Positions 59,570-64,000 of a stretch of DNA of 64,000 nucleotides are shown here, one piece after another. Position numbers and translations under genes: made by a program. The stretch is from Glandiceps talaboti (taxonomy: Eukaryota; Hemichordata; Enteropneusta; Spengelidae), in the NCBI RefSeq assembly GCF_964340395.1, contig NC_135552.1, forward strand, positions 4,663,201 through 4,727,200. Direction: 5' to 3'. Position 1 is the stretch's first letter, and each line of letters opens with the position of its first letter. A model generated the notes under the pieces. That model made no database searches. It saw nothing but the letters and a program-made list of their open reading frames with translations, and was not told where the DNA came from.

Positions 59570-60970
<1,401 letters not shown>

Positions 60971-60975
60971 CTTAC

Positions 60976-61170
60976 CGTGATGTTGTTTGACGACTGTATT
61001 TGCAGTAATACGCCGGATTGGTGTGCATCGTAGCGACGTGCATGCACGTAGTCATTGACAGATGGGCGGGTGACACAAGAATACACTATTCTCGTTGCTC
61101 TTGACGACGCACACTTTGGACATTCTCTTTTTTAGGACAGTGGCGGCGCTCTTCTATGTTTTGAAATTAT
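60976..61170 (-). promoter_or_regulatory. Possible minus-strand first exon and CpG-bearing promoter region
   Basis: The block 60,976-61,250 has many CpGs in otherwise CpG-poor DNA (ACGACGCAC, GTAGCGACGTGCATGCACGT, GGCGGCGCTC). On the minus strand a consensus donor ACG/GTAAGTG falls at 60975/60976. A short frame starting ATGACTACGTGCATGCACGT runs open into that donor (about 26 codons) but is unrecognised. It could be a 5' exon of a gene transcribed leftward through the repeats; no downstream exon was found. Confidence 0.3.
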
Positions 61171-61250
61171 GTTGGCAGCGGCTGACGATGTAGCTAGCAA
61201 GACGCAGCACAGCTCGTTTCGTGCCAAGTTCAATGTTGACATTGTTTACC

Positions 61251-62024
61251 ATTACTGCATGTTAGAACGGTATCCTACATAATAATTACCGAACACTTTC
61301 TAAATTGCGCAAAAAGTGTAAATAAACCTCAATAAAGACTGCAGTAGTTTTGTATAGTAGCTAAAAACTCAAAAATGTTTAGTTCATATGTTGCCACACT
61401 CTTTATTTTTTTCTCTGCTGTCATTTTAATTTCTTTCCGTTGAATTTTATTTTTGTTCCCTTTATTCCTCGTAAACTGCCATTTTGTTGTTGTAGCGTTA
61501 ATAATTGTATTATTAATGGTAATATTGATTACATAAAAGCTACATACATGTACACCTTTTCATTTTGACCCCTGGGTCACCATGTATATTATGGTTGAAT
61601 AGACCAATATTATTTTTAGTTTAAATATATAATATTACGATATTTAGAAGTAGTTGGATTGGCTCTGTGTTATAGGTAGACATTTGCCTTGAACTTGTGG
61701 AGAGGAAATTTCGCTTTTTAATCTGTTGTATACTGACAAATACACTTGAACGCTACTCCAGGAAATAAAGGCATTTTCATGACCTTTGGGTTCTGAAGAG
61801 TCAAGTCATGGTTTTACATCACCTACATTACGTATGATTTCAGAGAAAGGTCAATTTGAAGTTGTCCCTCATCTTTGCTATTGGCCATATTGCCTCATGG
61901 AAGTCAGCAGAAATGTGTATACAACGATTGAACAATTAATATTCAAGAAGTGTTATTAGCTTCTCATTTTTACCCTCAGTTGTTCAACCATTGCATAAAC
62001 ATCTCTGCTGACTCCCATCATCCA
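61251..62024. other. Intergenic DNA, nothing recognised
   Basis: AT-rich, with no exon, RNA gene or repeat pair that I can support. Confidence 0.4.
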
Positions 62025-62340
62025 ATGTTGGTCAAATGGTTTGAGTGCTAGCTTGGAATCTGCAAGTTATCAGTTTGCATCATGCCCACTGCTAGCGCTG
62101 TTTCTGAATGGCTGAAATCCATAGGTAAGGTTTAAATACTGATTGGGCACTATACAGTCCAGCTTCCAGCTGTATAAGTGGGATCCTGGTAGGACACATA
62201 TTGTTACATGAATGCTTTAATCCCATGCACTTACAGATGCTGCAATGGATTATACGCTCCCTAGGGAGTTGAAGTATAGCAAGCCATTGTGCCGTTATAG
62301 GGCCATGCATATGGTAATAATTGTCAAACAATTTGAACAG
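62025..62340 (+). mobile_element. Diverged second copy of the 8506 SINE
   Basis: Co-linear with 8506-8850: GGTCAAATGGTTTGAGTGCT, GCTGTTTCTGAATGGCTGAA, GAATGCTTTAATCCCATGCA, CTGCAATGGATTATACGCTC. The B-box region is degraded (CAGTTTGCATCATGCCC), so it is an old copy. Confidence 0.8.
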
Positions 62341-62990
62341 ACAGGAAAACCACTGCAATAATTTACACTTCTATCAGTTTGGCTCCCAAGAATAATTTGT
62401 GGAATTTATGAGATATTTAGGAATCACCAAAATGTAGTTATGGCTTTTGCCCGTAAAAATACTGCTGCTGTCTCAACAAACACAAATGATACTTTGTAAC
62501 AATTTCTATCATAAAAATTGTTTATTTACCAATAAAACAAGACAAAGACAAAATGACATAACATTCTAGATAACTGCTTTCAAACCCTTTGCCTTCACAT
62601 CTTTTCACTTTCAATTGTATTCTTGTGTCCCAGATCAGGTTAAAAGAAAGGCAAAAAAACGGCAAAAGATGACATAAAAACAAAAATCTCAAACAAACTT
62701 GCTGCATAAAAATCAACCACTGAACTTTTTACAATGTATTTGGTAGACAGTAACCTCTTTGTTTTCTTGTACACATACAGTAGCAAGGCTAAACAGCCAA
62801 AATGTCTAATTACAAAAGAAAGGCACAGATTTGTTTCACTTCTATTTTCAAGGATTGTCTCCTTTCCCTTCTTGCTGAGTTTTACGTAAGCTTTTTATCT
62901 ACTCTAGTATTTGAAAGGATATTATTTTATTGTAAATTCCAGTGAACAGGACAGTTTTAACACAATGAAAGTGTGTGTGCATTTTTATTA
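62341..62990. other. No gene recognised; possible 3' UTR-like DNA
   Basis: AT-rich unique-looking sequence. The minus-strand frame 62522-62716 shows no domain. Confidence 0.35.
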
Positions 62991-63305
62991 AGTATCAATG
63001 AAACTGTTCGCAAACTTGTTAACCATCAATGAAACTGTTTGCAAACTTGTTAACCTTCACAATTCGCAACAAACTTGTTAACCTTCCCTCCCAATGAAAC
63101 TGTTCACAAACTTGTTAACCATCCCAATGAAACTGTTCGCAAACTTGTTAACCATCAATGAAACTGTTTGCAAACTTGTTAACCTTCCCAATTCGCAAAC
63201 TTGTTAACCTTCCCTATGAAACTGTTTGCAAACTTGTTAACTATCCCAAAGAAACTTTGCAAACTTGTTAACCTTCCCGATGAAACTATCATCAATCCTG
63301 TTAAC
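62990..63305. repeat. About 36-bp degenerate minisatellite
   Basis: Eight or nine copies of CAATGAAACTGTTCGCAAAC followed by TTGTTAACCATC or TTGTTAACCTTCC, some shortened. The units vary in length. Confidence 0.93.
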
Positions 63306-64000
63306 CATCACAACACTGTCCTACAACATGTAAACACAAAATGGTGCCATGCCCTTTGTTGATAGCTGAGCAACCTGTTCCTCACTTTTGCCTCACACAA
63401 GATAGCAGACATTTGCCCCAAAAGTTACAAACACAAATCTGTACTATAACTATAATTAGTTACGCAACATTCGGCACTTGGGTACAGTGTCTACATTCGT
63501 AGTTGCTATTATTTTGACAAAATAAGCTCAGTTCCTAGTTCACTTAAAAAGAAGATGCACTGAACATAAAGCCATAATATCTCAACCTTTTACAATATTT
63601 AAATAAAATTTAATAGCTTACACGTCACAGAAACAGTTGTGAACAGAGTGACAAATGCATACAAAAAACATGACATATGCATGAATAGAATCATTGTACT
63701 GGCACCCCTCCCTATCTCTTGATAGATTCAAAATTACCTTGTACAGATTTTATACTATAGATCTAAAAACTTTGACAGTGCATTGTATGTCATCTCATCT
63801 CATTTTATTATGCAAATGAGATATTAATATACAAGCCATAACAAATTATACAAATAGATATTACTGTCAAGTTATATAAACTTGATAACGCTACTCAGAT
63901 ATCACTTGTTTGTAATAATTGGGCAAAAGAAGTCACGTTTCCATTTTTTGTTTACCAAACACATTGTATTCAGATTTGATGGTCTATGTTATACCAGCAA
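63306..64000. other. No gene recognised to the end of the window
   Basis: AT-rich sequence without supported features. Confidence 0.35.

Overview
This is a 64 kb window of a AT-rich animal nuclear genome. It has spliced genes with GT-AG (and one GC-AG) introns, an intronless HSP70, a vertebrate-type Toll-like receptor, tRNA-derived SINEs, MITEs and very large tandem arrays. Recognisable protein families (KIF28/KLP-6 kinesin, MOB4/phocein, single-cysteine-cluster TLR, cytosolic HSP70 ending in EEVD) show a metazoan. The repeat style, and the frequent ACATGT/TGTACATGTA words, suggest a marine invertebrate (deuterostome or lophotrochozoan), but I cannot name the species. There is no bacterial, CRISPR or phage content.

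Layout. 1-1938: a 25-bp satellite array, with a visible 75-bp higher-order repeat near its start. 1939-12050: the 3' part of a plus-strand kinesin gene (KIF28/KLP-6 type; six coding exons, 6838-11900), with intronic repeats and one terminal-inverted-repeat element. 12050-14690: no recognised gene. 14690-20250: a 5.6 kb array of 70/74-bp units. 20250-25980: AT-rich intergenic DNA with microsatellites and dispersed repeats. 25986-37701: a complete minus-strand MOB4 gene (8 exons, 223 residues), whose last intron holds an entire intronless TLR gene (27283-29850) on the same strand. 37702-38015: a 314-bp head-to-head promoter shared by MOB4 and HSP70, rich in heat-shock-element-like motifs. 38016-39923: intronless HSP70. 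41035-41693: a TIR element with a TTA target duplication. 43930-44428: two long (AT)n blocks separated by a perfect 98-bp-arm inverted repeat. 45000-53690: about 8.7 kb of CTGA-based tandem repeat, carrying a truncated non-LTR retrotransposon that was duplicated with part of the array, and ending in a 38-bp minisatellite. 54480-55500: dispersed repeats. 56530-59545: a 109-bp satellite. 59570-59727: a compound microsatellite. 60976-61250: a CpG-bearing region with a possible minus-strand first exon. 62025-62340: a second SINE copy. 62990-63300: a short minisatellite.

How the genes relate. MOB4 and HSP70 start 314 bp apart in opposite directions and so probably share regulatory DNA. The TLR is transcribed on the MOB4 strand from inside MOB4 and has its own poly(A) signal. 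The kinesin gene is separate; its motor and FHA portions would lie upstream, outside the window or in exons I could not recognise. I found no evidence of a new multi-gene system. The points most worth following are the nested TLR, the decayed duplicate of MOB4 exon 7, the heat-shock-type bidirectional promoter, the CaaX-like end of the kinesin, and the perfect inverted repeat.
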